This document shows, one piece after another, positions 11,100-19,894 of a DNA stretch of 22,765 nt (positions are counted from its first letter, which is position 1; each line of letters begins with the position of its first letter). The notes below the pieces were generated by a model. It searched no databases and was not told the origin of the DNA. It saw only the letters and a list, made by a program, of their open reading frames with translations. The stretch lies in contig JABUQX010116909.1 in assembly GCA_015478945.1 (NCBI GenBank), positions 1 to 22,765 of the forward strand, given 5' to 3'. This stretch comes from Trachelipus rathkii. Its lineage: Eukaryota; Arthropoda; Malacostraca; Isopoda; Trachelipodidae. The translations under genes and the position numbers were made by a program.

Positions 11100-11169
11100 T
11101 AGATTCCGTTCAATGATCATACGAGTAACGAAGTAACTAGGAATAGCGTTTAAAGCCCTCACTTTGACA
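11100..11169 (-). mobile_element. hAT-like transposon end (right)
   Basis: Ends with GAGTAACGAAGTAACT...AAAGCCCTCACTTTG. Read from the right this gives CAAAGTGAGGGC, similar to CAAAGGTGGGC at 8776 allowing two small indels. The GTAAC words match the interior of the left end. The flanking 8-mers differ (AGTTTATA versus ACACCGTT). Confidence 0.35.
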
Positions 11170-12540
11170 CCGTTGCGTCATATATATAATATATAAATTA
11201 AATTTTACCTATAGCAGTAACTATTAGGTACTATAATACCGGAATTATTTTACTATATATATATTCTCAATATTATTATAAAGAACTTATATAACTATAT
11301 ACTTTTTTATTTATTACTCTATTAATTATAAATTCTTATTATAAATAAATGTATTAATATTAATCTTTTAAAGTAAAATATTTATTTATATATACATTTT
11401 ATTAGGTTATTTTACAATCTTCATACAAAATTATTTTACTGTTATATAAAAATAATTTGAATATTTATAAAATATAAGAGTAAATATATGCATGTAGTGT
11501 GGCTTATTCATTTCATTAAATAAACAAAACCAATTTATAAACTAGTAGTATTATATATAAATATAATATTTTATCGCTATATATATATGATATATATAAT
11601 ATATATATATATTACTACAAAATTCTTACAAGGATATGAATTAATCTGACCTCAAAAGTGTTTATGCTCTAGCTCTACCCATAGCCCTCTATTTAATATT
11701 ATTATTTAATGTGAATTTGATTAATAGCTAGTTATATTTTAATAAATAGCTTAGCTATTAACTACCTTTTTCTATTCCTTTATGTTGTCTTTGCTCTTTA
11801 TAATCAATTATCGAGCATATTAGGTAGTTACTCAGATACTATATATATGTGTATTTTATTTGTATTTAATAAATAATTTCTATTTAAATGAATTTTGTTG
11901 GCACAAAAGAGAATAGATCAAAAATGTATCAAAATTTGCTGCTCGCAGTCCTAATGACATTATCAAGAGTTAAAAATCTCATATTTCCCATATATGACAT
12001 CCTCTTTTCATTAATTAACCCCACAAGATTTAGAATAAGCTCGTTAGTGAACTGCTTCTAAGTAGGAAATATGTCTTTTGGCCGGAAAAATATAAATACT
12101 GAAATTCGTGATCGGTTTTCTTAAAATGTAACATGATTCTTGTGGTAGCTCGATTTTTCAGGTAACATGTGCGGGCAGATGAGGATAACTTTTTTTAATT
12201 ATTATATCATGACAACTCTGAATTTTGAAATTTGATCTGCAAGATTTCTTAGAGAACATGATAAGTTGAGGGCAGAGGTTATGGGAAGTCCTCCGCCTTT
12301 TCTAAACTCAGGCATAATAGTAAGGGTATATTTTGATCTATCCATTAATCAATTTACATGAAAAAGAAAATGTAAGGCTTTAAGAGCGGTTAAGGTTTTT
12401 TTATTTATTTTAAAAAAATGTATACTTATATTTTTTGGTTTTTTATATTTTTTTTTAGTAAACATGTATTTAAAATTTTGAAACGAAGAAAAAATACAAA
12501 TTATCTATCTCTATCTTACTCTATTCTATCTATCTATCAT
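11170..12540. other. AT-rich non-coding DNA, nothing recognised
   Basis: Long AT-rich sequence with TA runs (11560-11615) and A/T homopolymers (12400-12460). I see no coding, RNA or transposon signal. Confidence 0.45.
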
Positions 12541-12800
12541 CTCGTCATAATAATATATAATATATAATATATAATTATATTTAATAATTAATAATATATA
12601 TATTATATCAATATATAAAATTAAATATATTAAATGATTATATAATATATATTATTATATTACTATTTATACTTATAGTATTATTAATAAAGTATACCTA
12701 AAAAAATCTCTCACAGTATATATTTACATATATATACTATTATTATTAATATATTATTTCACTCAATATTATAACATCTTGACTATATCTCACAATATAA
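12541..12800. repeat. TA/ATT-rich low-complexity tract
   Basis: Dense TATAATATA and TTATTAATA words without longer structure. Confidence 0.7.
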
Positions 12801-12847
12801 TTAGGATAATAATATACAGAAGGGTTGGCTTAGGAAAAACATGACCA

Positions 12848-12982
12848 TTACTTGGGGTCGCACAATATTCCTTTTTTGAATTGCTTTGCACACAAACAGC
12901 CGTTCCTCAGATGGCACTTCTTAGCTGGGGTGGCTCCTCGGCCATGTGAACATCCGCTGATCTTATGATAGAGACTTCCTCA
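12848..12982 (-). CDS. Short cysteine-rich coding-like stretch, unrecognised
   Basis: On the minus strand a clean frame ends at a TAA (12848-12850). It contains, in order, SGCSHGRGATPAKKC, RNGCLCAKQFKKG and ILCDPK: about five cysteines in roughly 37 codons, in a patch of higher GC than its surroundings. A stop lies about 40 codons upstream, then more open frame. The cysteine spacing (C-x10-15-C-x5-C-x-C-x10-C) does not match a family I can name. It may be a remnant of a transposase zinc-binding domain, or chance. No start or splice site is assigned. Confidence 0.2.
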
Positions 12983-13020
12983 CGGAGTTGAAATTATTGG
13001 AGCGAAAACCATATAAACAT

Positions 13021-13245
13021 TTAGCTAGTAAACCGATAAATCATTACTAATAAAATATATTTTTTATTTTGAATAGGATTCCACTTCAGAAATTTTCTAA
13101 AAGGTGCTCCATGTTTTTTTCTTTTATGTGTATACACGTATGAAAGCTCGAATGCCGAAACCGAGTGAGGATATGGTTGCAAAACAAAAACATAGTCTTT
13201 TGCGCGAAACCAGACAGCGTCACTCTTGCTGATATAATGATGCAT
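13021..13245 (-). CDS. Hypothetical 74-residue open frame, unrecognised
   Basis: An ATG-to-stop minus-strand frame of 74 codons with a mixed amino-acid content (Tyr, Lys, Phe, Val) rather than microsatellite composition. It lies just upstream, on the same strand, of the cysteine-rich stretch ending at 12848 but in another frame. In such an indel-rich sequence the two could be parts of one broken gene. No domain is recognised, and a 15-base T run on the + strand lies right before its start. Confidence 0.15.
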   Translation of the reverse strand: MHHYISKSDAVWFRAKDYVFVLQPYPHSVSAFELSYVYTHKRKKHGAPFRKFLKWNPIQNKKYILLVMIYRFTS

Positions 13246-13936
13246 TTTTTTTTTTTTTTCTTTATAATTATGTGTGAGTATTTACAGAAACCTTCAAAAC
13301 CCTAACCAAGGGTATTAATTGCATTTTGCAACAAAGTTACATAATGGTTCGAAAGGGTGATGAGGTTTTTAAATATAAAAAGCTCAAAATCAGGGTTCAA
13401 CAATGATTCGCCGAGCTCCTGAAGATGAATATAAAATTTTCACCTCACTCTATATAACACCTATCTTATAATGTTATAATTCATATCTATAACACTTCGT
13501 CACATTTCTTGTAGCGTAACTCTAAAGTAGGGACTATATATATATACATTCAGATACAACTAAAGATGCTGTATAGATAATTTATAGCAATATCTTATCT
13601 CTTCCAGTAAACCGATTAGGATGTACTATCTACATCTTATTAGCTTGATACCTGACTCATACTTAAAATTATCTCTCATATAAATATTCACTTATAATAA
13701 TATCTCTCTCATATACGGTAAAGGCAAGGTTAGATCTATAAAGTAAGTAAACACAATATTAAATTATTAACCTCTAATATAGAAGGACTGAAAACGTCAT
13801 TATACAAATTGGAGATAATAACGGATATTTAAAGCTTTCCCTTTTATCACAAATATTTTAGTTGCTTTTACAACGAACGACGGAGAAAAAAGGACGTATC
13901 TTAAAAATTCATTTGTCTGTTTTCTGCTGCCCCCCC
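13246..13936. other. AT-rich DNA left of the Penelope-like array
   Basis: No gene or RNA recognised. It shows no similarity to the corresponding upstream parts of the second and third Penelope-like copies. It ends in a run of seven C (13930-13936) at the point where homology to the other copies begins. Confidence 0.5.
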
Positions 13937-15914
13937 TTCTTTGGCCCAGAAATTTATGAAGATCATTTTAAATCTTTATACACATATCATTTCGATTCCA
14001 TAACTAGTTGAAAAGTCAGATATAATTACATTAAAATCAATTAAGAATGATCATTCAACAATTATTTGCAAACCAGATAAAGGTTTGGGCGTCGTCCTCT
14101 TAGATACCGCCAATTATATTTGTAAAAGGTATGCTAATAGTTCCCACACAACCCAATTCTGAATAAAGACACATAAGACCCATTGATTCTGTCACTTAAC
14201 TTGGAAGAAAAAAATTAACCGTTTTTCTACACGTTAAATTATAAAATAAATAAGATGAAATAATCATTATTTAATTGATACTATATACTCTCACGGCTCT
14301 TCCCCAGTGTCATTGTACGATGTCCTCCCCAAAGATACATGAAAGTTAATATCCCCGCGGCGATACGCCCCATCCTGGTCTGCTTTTAATACTCTAACTA
14401 TAGAATTAGCAAAACTTCATGTTACCCTCCTTCCTGACCCCCTCTATGCAACTAATGTATTACCATCGAATAAACAAGATTTCCGCTACTAGCTCTCCAA
14501 AAATACGGCTTTTAGGTCCATTAATTTTGAATAGTTTTTTCTCTACTGACACAGTTTTGATGTGGAATTCTTATACCAAATCATTCCCCATAAGGATGGC
14601 ACATTGACTTTATTCGAAGATATTTTTCATTTTAAATACGAAAATTCACGGCTTCACCAGGTCTGAATTTTAATACTCTTAGTTGAATTTAGCCCCACCC
14701 AAGCGATACTTATTTCTTTTTGAATTAATCAAATCTATTAGCAACAAAACGCTGATTCCTTAGCTCATGGTTCTCCACTCAGTGCCACCCTTGCTAATTC
14801 ATACCTAAGTCACTATGAAAAGATTTGGCTTACAGAATTGTCCACCCTCTTTTAGACCAAGTCAAATTGATAAACAGATTCATGGACGTATATCCTTTCT
14901 TAACTTTCGTTTTTCAAACGAAATTGAAATCTCCCTTACTTTGATTATTTAACAACGCAATGCCTGTAAATTCAAACTTCTTTTAACTTTACTAAAGGAA
15001 GAAGTTGACGGCACCAGTTCCATTCTCTTGGCAAAATGTCTACTACATTAAGAAAACAATGTATAAGTTTACCATAAATGTTTTATCGTAAATAACAACA
15101 TTTTTCGGTCCAGGTTTAATTATTTTTTCTAGTCTACACAGCCTACTTATAACTTATAAATGCCAACAGTTATTAACATACTTAAGTTATATGAGGGCCA
15201 CACCTTTAGTTCTTACATTACCGTCTCCATGATGAAGATTTAATTTTCTTCTTTAAATCTTTTTTAAATTAAATAATTGTTACCCGTTTCATTACTAGGC
15301 CTAATGTACCCATATATAAGCGACTTTTCTAACTCGCGATTCACACCTCAAACCTTCTAAGCCGTATTGGCGCTTCTGAAACTGCAGCTTTGTATATATA
15401 TATTACCTATTTTATGACAGACATGTTATCCACGAGAACTTCTGTACAAGAATATACTCTCCCCTCTGACAAAGCTATTCCCCAAGTTGAATGTCTAATT
15501 TAGTATCACAACCTCATCCACTTCATCTCTTCATTTTGTAACATCGTTTAAAGGACCATGTCCCTTAGCAGCTCTTCGCATCCAATCTATTTATAAAATC
15601 TATACTTGTGATAAGCTGTATGCTATCATATATTGGCAGCACCTCGCGCCTAATTAACACGTGTGAGGCATGACGCACGCACAGAGCATTTCCTACCCAT
15701 ACGCAAAACTTGGTGCGATTCCCTTCCCATTTAGCTCATTAGAGGACCACTCACATACTCAAGACCACACCCAATAACAATACTAATAATTCTAATATTA
15801 CCACTATTACGTATATCACTATTATCTAATACCACTGGAAACTTTGTACATTTCACAACATAAACCCTCTCTTAATAGATGATTCCGGCCCATTTAAACT
15901 ACAGGCTACTTTAA
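13937..15914 (+). pseudogene. PLE copy A: reverse transcriptase plus GIY-YIG endonuclease, 5'-truncated
   Basis: Homology to the other copies starts at about 13937 (TTGGCCCAGAAATTT, found again near 20734). In order: ICKPDKGLGVVLLD at about 14066-14106 (start of the PLE reverse transcriptase); a PKIHES-like block near 14335-14350; motif A as VLMWNSYT...IP-like codons near 14555-14600, where copies B and C show FDVES; AxGSPLSATLAN near 14760-14800 (motif B region); the metal-binding Asp motif followed by FLLF near 14878-14905, corrupted; and the GIY-YIG domain near 15590-15910 ending LLL-stop. Numerous single-base indels break the frame. The N-terminal region present in copies B and C is absent, consistent with 5' truncation at insertion. 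Confidence 0.75.
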
Positions 15915-15996
15915 CTCGGAAACAGTCAACACAGTTTCAATGTCTGTTTTACAATCGATAATAAGAAACTTTAAAGATTGTCTGAGACTTGGTCTG

Positions 15997-16206
15997 GTGA
16001 GTTTTAATGAATTTTTCTGGTGCTGTTACCTTTAATATTCCATTAATTTAGTTGGCCCATTATTATAGATATTGTTCGAATCATTTATTTGTTTTTGTCT
16101 GGATGTGTGATCTTTATTGTTTACCGAACGGAGGGGCGACGTTCGTTTTTTGCTTTTCCAATTATGATCAATTTTGTATATTTAACCTTTGATTTTTGAT
16201 TTACAG
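15997..16206 (+). other. Candidate intron in the pseudo-LTR, copy A/B junction
   Basis: The donor G|GTGAGTTTT starts at 15997 and the acceptor TTTGATTTTTGATTTACAG ends at 16206, giving 210 bases. TTTAAC upstream of the acceptor could serve as branch site. The same donor, acceptor and spacing occur in the next unit at 19340-19555, so the signals are conserved between copies. Introns kept inside the element are known for some Penelope-like elements. The segment lies about 80 bases after the endonuclease stop. Confidence 0.5.
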
Positions 16207-16236
16207 CAGTTATTCTTAAGTATACTGTACCCGTTA

Positions 16237-16450
16237 TCTACTATATATATATATTATATTATACTAATACATATACATATACCTATATATATCATGTATA
16301 TATATATATATAATATTATATACTCGTATAATATATATATATATAATTATATATACTATATATATATATTATACCTATATTATATTATTATATCATACTA
16401 TATATATAATATATATATAATATACTATATATATATATAATATATTATAT
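16237..16450. repeat. (TA)n microsatellite inside the PLE pseudo-LTR, first copy
   Basis: Lies between the intron acceptor and the hammerhead-like motif. A shorter TA tract sits at the same place in the next unit (about 19575-19745). The flanks are shared: ATACTGTAC on the left and an AACTxxxxCACCTA-like stretch on the right. The tract therefore travels with the element. Confidence 0.8.
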
Positions 16451-16529
16451 TTAAAATAAACTAATCACCTAAATTTTTATAGAATTTTGTGTACTAAAAT
16501 TATTTTGATTTTATTTAAGTTGTTTTCAC

Positions 16530-16570
16530 CTGATGATGGAATATCTGCCATTTCCGAAACTGTAATTTCG
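16530..16570 (+). ncRNA. Hammerhead ribozyme-like core, PLE copy B
   Basis: CTGATGA (16530-16536) is followed by GGAA...TTCC, which can form helix II, directly before GAAAC (16556-16560) and then a TGTAAT stretch that could give the cleavage-site UH after a minimal helix III. Penelope-like elements are known to carry type I hammerhead ribozymes with a very short helix III in the pseudo-LTR, exactly where this lies. Doubts: there is an extra U between CTGATGA and helix II, and helix I is not evident. A poly(A)-signal-like AATAAA follows at 16571-16576. Confidence 0.45.
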
Positions 16571-17239
16571 AATAAAGTTTAAAATGTGAGAGGGCCCTAG
16601 TATTGCTTTCCTATTCAAGTTGAAATTCCCATCCCATAGATTCCATAGAAACTGGATTGACTGTATTTGTCGTAAGTATGGCCAAGCAACGCTTAAAACT
16701 ATTAGATGTTACGAGGGCCTCACATTTAAACTTGAGAAGAGGAAACTGGACGTCGCTTTCCTAAATACCTGTAAAGCACTACAGTTGTCAATTTCCAGGT
16801 TTTTTTATAATTTATAACTTTTTTTCAAAACGTCCCAACTACCAATAGTAATATTTATAAAGGTTTTCAGTTTAAGTTGTTGAACAATGAAATATCTTGT
16901 TAAGAACAACAGAAATTAAGAAACATAGCCCGACAATTTTAAAGCTTAACCATGACTGAGTTGAGGCAAATTAACCTTTTGAGACTTAGTTTATTACACA
17001 TAAGATTTCTAAACGTGCTTGAGTGACCGTCTGAAAACATTGTAGAAACCCGTCATGAAAATAAGTAAATAGCTCTGAAAATACATAAAAGCTGATCCCT
17101 CTTTCAACACCTCCGATAAATATTATATTTTAATTTCTTCATCGAAAGTCTTAACAACTCTAATGAGAAGAAGACTTTTAGGATTAGCCTGAATTTTTGT
17201 TTACCTATTTATTTCGGCATTAATTTTTTATAAATATAT

Positions 17240-17455
17240 TCTTCACTCCGGTTAAGGTTCAGATTCGACCTATTTAACTTCATGTGATTTCGACTCGGGT
17301 CTCATTTCCGATTCTTATTCCACCAATAAAGTTCATGCGATTCCCATTCCGGTCCCGGTACCTGTTATGATTCTAATTACTAAAGATCCTGCAAAGAAAA
17401 ACGTACTTCGGTTCTGATTTCACCTATTAAAGAACATATAATTCCGATTCAGAAT
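17240..17455 (+). repeat. About 50-bp minisatellite within PLE copy B
   Basis: Diverged units resembling CACCTATTAAAGTTCATGCG followed by ATTCCGATTCC begin near 17267, 17321, 17376 and 17421. Copy C has different sequence at the equivalent place (20650-20830), including TTGGCCCAGAAATTT, which copy B lacks. This is either an insertion/replacement or a local expansion. Confidence 0.4.
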
Positions 17456-18951
17456 TAAAAATCAAGCTAATTATTTGCAAACCAATAAAGGTTGGGCGTC
17501 GTCCCTCTTAGCATAAAAGCTGATTATTATTAGTAAAAATTCTTGATATCATTTTCCGACACAACCAAATTCACTCCAATTCTGAATAAAGACCCATTTG
17601 ATTCTCGTCCACCTTACTTTGAAGAAAAAATTAACGTTTTTTTTACGTTAAATTATTGAAAATAAATAATCGTTGATTCAAAACATTATTTAATGATAAT
17701 ATACTTCTCACGGCTCTTTCCCCAAAGTATTTTCATATGCGTCTCCCCAAGATACATGAAAGTTAATATCCCCCATTCACGCCCCCATCCTGGCTGGCCT
17801 TTAATACTCATAACTATTGAAATTAGCAAAAATTCCTAGTACCCCTTCTGCCCCCTTTGCCACTAAGCATTACATAATACAAAAATTCTATAGCTTTCAA
17901 AAACTGCTTTTAGGCATTAATTTCGATAGTTCTTTTTATGACAAGTTTGATTGTGGAATCTTTGTATACAAGCAATAGTCCCATAAGAGATGCAACTTGA
18001 CTTTTTATTTGGAGCGTTACTCCGTCGAAATAAACGAATTTCATTCGGCTTCTACCAGGTCCTGAATTTACAACTTTATTGAATTTAGCCACCCAATGAT
18101 ACTTATCTTCTTTTTTTAATAAACAAACATAAAATAATAAACAAACTGATTCCTTAGCTATGGATTCTCCACTCACGTGCGCCAACCCTTTGCCTGAACT
18201 TCATTACCTAAGTCACCTATGAAAAATGATTTTGGCTACAGGAATTGTCCACCCTCTTTGTAGACCAGCTTCATTATATAAAAGATTCATTGATCGAATA
18301 CACTTTTTACTTTTTTTCAAAACAGAAATGAAATACTCCCTTTTCTTTGATTATTTAAACGGCAACTGAATAATATTAACTTTACAAAGGAAGAAGTTGC
18401 TGCTCTACCAATTTTGGATATGTTAATTAAGAAAAACATGACTTGTAATTTTACACATAAATGTTCTATCTGTAAAAAACTTTTTTTCGCGTCAGCGGTT
18501 TAATTTTTATTTAGTCACACCGCCCGAATATAAATGCAACAGTATTAAAACCCTTTCAAGTTATATAGGCCTATCACCTTAGTCTCTAATTACCGTTCTC
18601 ATGCGAATGAAGAATTTTAATTTTTCTTCTGTAAATTTTTTTAAAAATAATTGCTTTTTTAAGCATTTTTATTATCCATAAGTACATAAAGGATTTTCTG
18701 AACTCGCGTTCCACACCCAAACCTCTAACGTATTCGGCTTTCAATATCTTTAAAACGAGACAAAATTAACACTTTTATGAAAAAACATTTGTCACGAAAA
18801 CTCGTAAAGAAATTACTCCTCCTGCTTACAAAGCTATTGTTCCCCAACTTGAATGTTAATTTAAGTATTTCACAACCCTCATCCCACGAATCTCTTCCAT
18901 TGTGTTAACCATGAAGGACCATGTCCCTGCAGCTCTTCGATCCTTCCAATT

Positions 18952-19260
18952 ATTTATAAATTTACTTGTGATAGCTGTAATGCTATCTATATTGGCAGCA
19001 CCTCGCGCCAATACCACGTGAGGATGGACGAGCACAGAGGCATTTCTACCCATACCAAAACTTGGTTGAATTCCCCTTCCCATTTAGCTATTAGAGACCA
19101 CTCACATACTCAAGACCATACCTTTAACTACAATAATTCTAATATATTAACCCAAACAAATTCGCCAATCAACCTACATATTTTGGAAACTTTGTACATT
19201 CACAACATTAAACCCTCTCTTAATAGTGATTCCGGCCCATTTAAACTACAGCTACTTTAA
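18952..19260 (+). CDS. PLE copy B GIY-YIG endonuclease domain, unbroken frame
   Basis: An uninterrupted frame of 102 codons ending at TAA (19258-19260). It contains YKFTCDSC, then NAIYIGSTSRQYHVR (the Y...YIG.T...R core of GIY-YIG nucleases), DEHRG, and a C-terminal ETLYIHNIKPSLNSDSG matching the Glu-containing part of PLE endonucleases. The CxxC ahead of the YIG segment is also typical of PLE proteins. The domain nicks target DNA for retrotransposition. The frame upstream is shifted relative to the reverse transcriptase, so in the intact protein this would be the C-terminal domain rather than a separate gene. The best-preserved part of the array. Confidence 0.85.
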   Translation: MYKFTCDSCNAIYIGSTSRQYHVRMDEHRGISTHTKTWLNSPSHLAIRDHSHTQDHTFNYNNSNILTQTNSPINLHILETLYIHNIKPSLNSDSGPFKLQLL

Positions 19261-19339
19261 CTCGGAAACATTCAACACAGTTCATGTCTGTTTACATTCT
19301 CCGATAATAAGAAACTTAAAGATGTCTGAGACTGGTCTG

Positions 19340-19555
19340 GTGAGTTTTAAGAATTTTTCTGGTGCTGATAATACTTTAATATTCCATTTTTATTTAGTTA
19401 TTTCAACAAAACGAATTCGAATCATTTAATTCTGTTTTTGTTTGACTGTGTGACTTTATTGATTTACCGACTGGAGGGCAACGTCTTCGTTTTGTTTTTG
19501 TCTCAATTATGATTCAACTTTTTGTAATATGTTAACCTTTGATTCTTGATTACAG
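19340..19555 (+). other. Candidate intron in the pseudo-LTR, copy B/C junction
   Basis: GGTCTG|GTGAGTTTT at 19340 and GATTCTTGATTACAG ending at 19555 match the donor and acceptor of the previous unit (15997-16206) in sequence and spacing, 216 versus 210 bases. GTTAAC before the acceptor could act as branch site. A third, indel-damaged donor is visible near 22735-22755 as TTCTGGTGCAGTGTTTTAAG. Confidence 0.5.
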
Positions 19556-19574
19556 AGTTATTCCTCAATGCTAT

Positions 19575-19745
19575 ACTGTACTATATATACTATATAATAC
19601 GACTACTTATATACATCACTAATATATATTACTATTATATCATCATATTATATATATATATATCATATATTATACATATACACTATATATATATGGCCGT
19701 ATACTATATATATCTCATACTATACTTAGGTGGTATAAGGTGTAT
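19575..19745. repeat. (TA)n microsatellite inside the PLE pseudo-LTR, second copy
   Basis: Occupies the same position relative to the intron acceptor and hammerhead-like motif as the tract at 16237-16450, but is shorter and more interrupted. Confidence 0.75.
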
Positions 19746-19851
19746 ATGATGGTATAGTGTCAATGACTAACTCACCTACAATATTTTTATAGCAATTATT
19801 GTATGGTGTACTTAACAATTATTTTATTCCTTATTTTCAAGTGTTTTTCAC

Positions 19852-19894
19852 CTGAGTGCATGGAAATTCCATTTCCACGAAACGTCTGTAATCG
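19852..19894 (+). ncRNA. Hammerhead ribozyme-like core, PLE copy C
   Basis: CTGAGTGCATGGAAATTCCATTTCC...GAAACGTCTGTAATC, matching the motif at 16530 apart from several single-base insertions that break CTGATGA and the CGAAAC junction. ATGGAAATTCCAT could form helix II. The second occurrence at the same place in the repeat supports a conserved element. As written the core is not active. Confidence 0.4.

Larger units (their letters stand above)
16600..19260 (+). pseudogene. PLE copy B: full-length ORF with reverse transcriptase and GIY-YIG endonuclease, frameshifted
   Basis: The most complete copy. The N-terminal region is open from 16620 to 16817 and contains IRCYEGLTFKLEKRKLDVAF followed by LNTCKALQL, similar to the helical N-terminal region of PLE proteins; a frameshifted ELRQINLL-like stretch follows. 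A minisatellite lies at 17240-17455. The reverse transcriptase then has PDKG-type sequence (about 17480-17510), PKIHES (17747-17764), motif A DVES-YT (about 17948-17972), LAMDSPL (about 18152-18175) and a corrupted catalytic Asp block with FLLF (about 18285-18315). The GIY-YIG endonuclease follows at 18952-19260. Predicted activity is RNA-dependent DNA synthesis primed at a nick made by the endonuclease. Single-base indels break the frame, and many are probably read errors. Confidence 0.8.

Noticed and set aside
13299..13312. CCCTAACC, telomere-like word
   Set aside because: Single occurrence, no array.
16189..16440. Tyr/Ile-rich open frame in the pseudo-LTR
   Set aside because: Translation of the TA microsatellite; starts inside the candidate intron.
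17910..18185. Minus-strand open frame opposite the reverse transcriptase
   Set aside because: Antisense shadow of the reverse transcriptase, whose motifs are on the + strand.
18856..19083. Minus-strand open frame opposite the GIY-YIG domain
   Set aside because: Antisense shadow; the + strand frame has the recognisable nuclease motifs.
19226..19429. + strand frame overlapping the end of the endonuclease
   Set aside because: Shifted-frame reading across the stop codon and into the candidate intron; the MSETGLV start is not conserved in copies A and C.
19546..19749. Tyr/Ile-rich open frame in the second pseudo-LTR
   Set aside because: Same low-complexity TA translation as in the previous unit.
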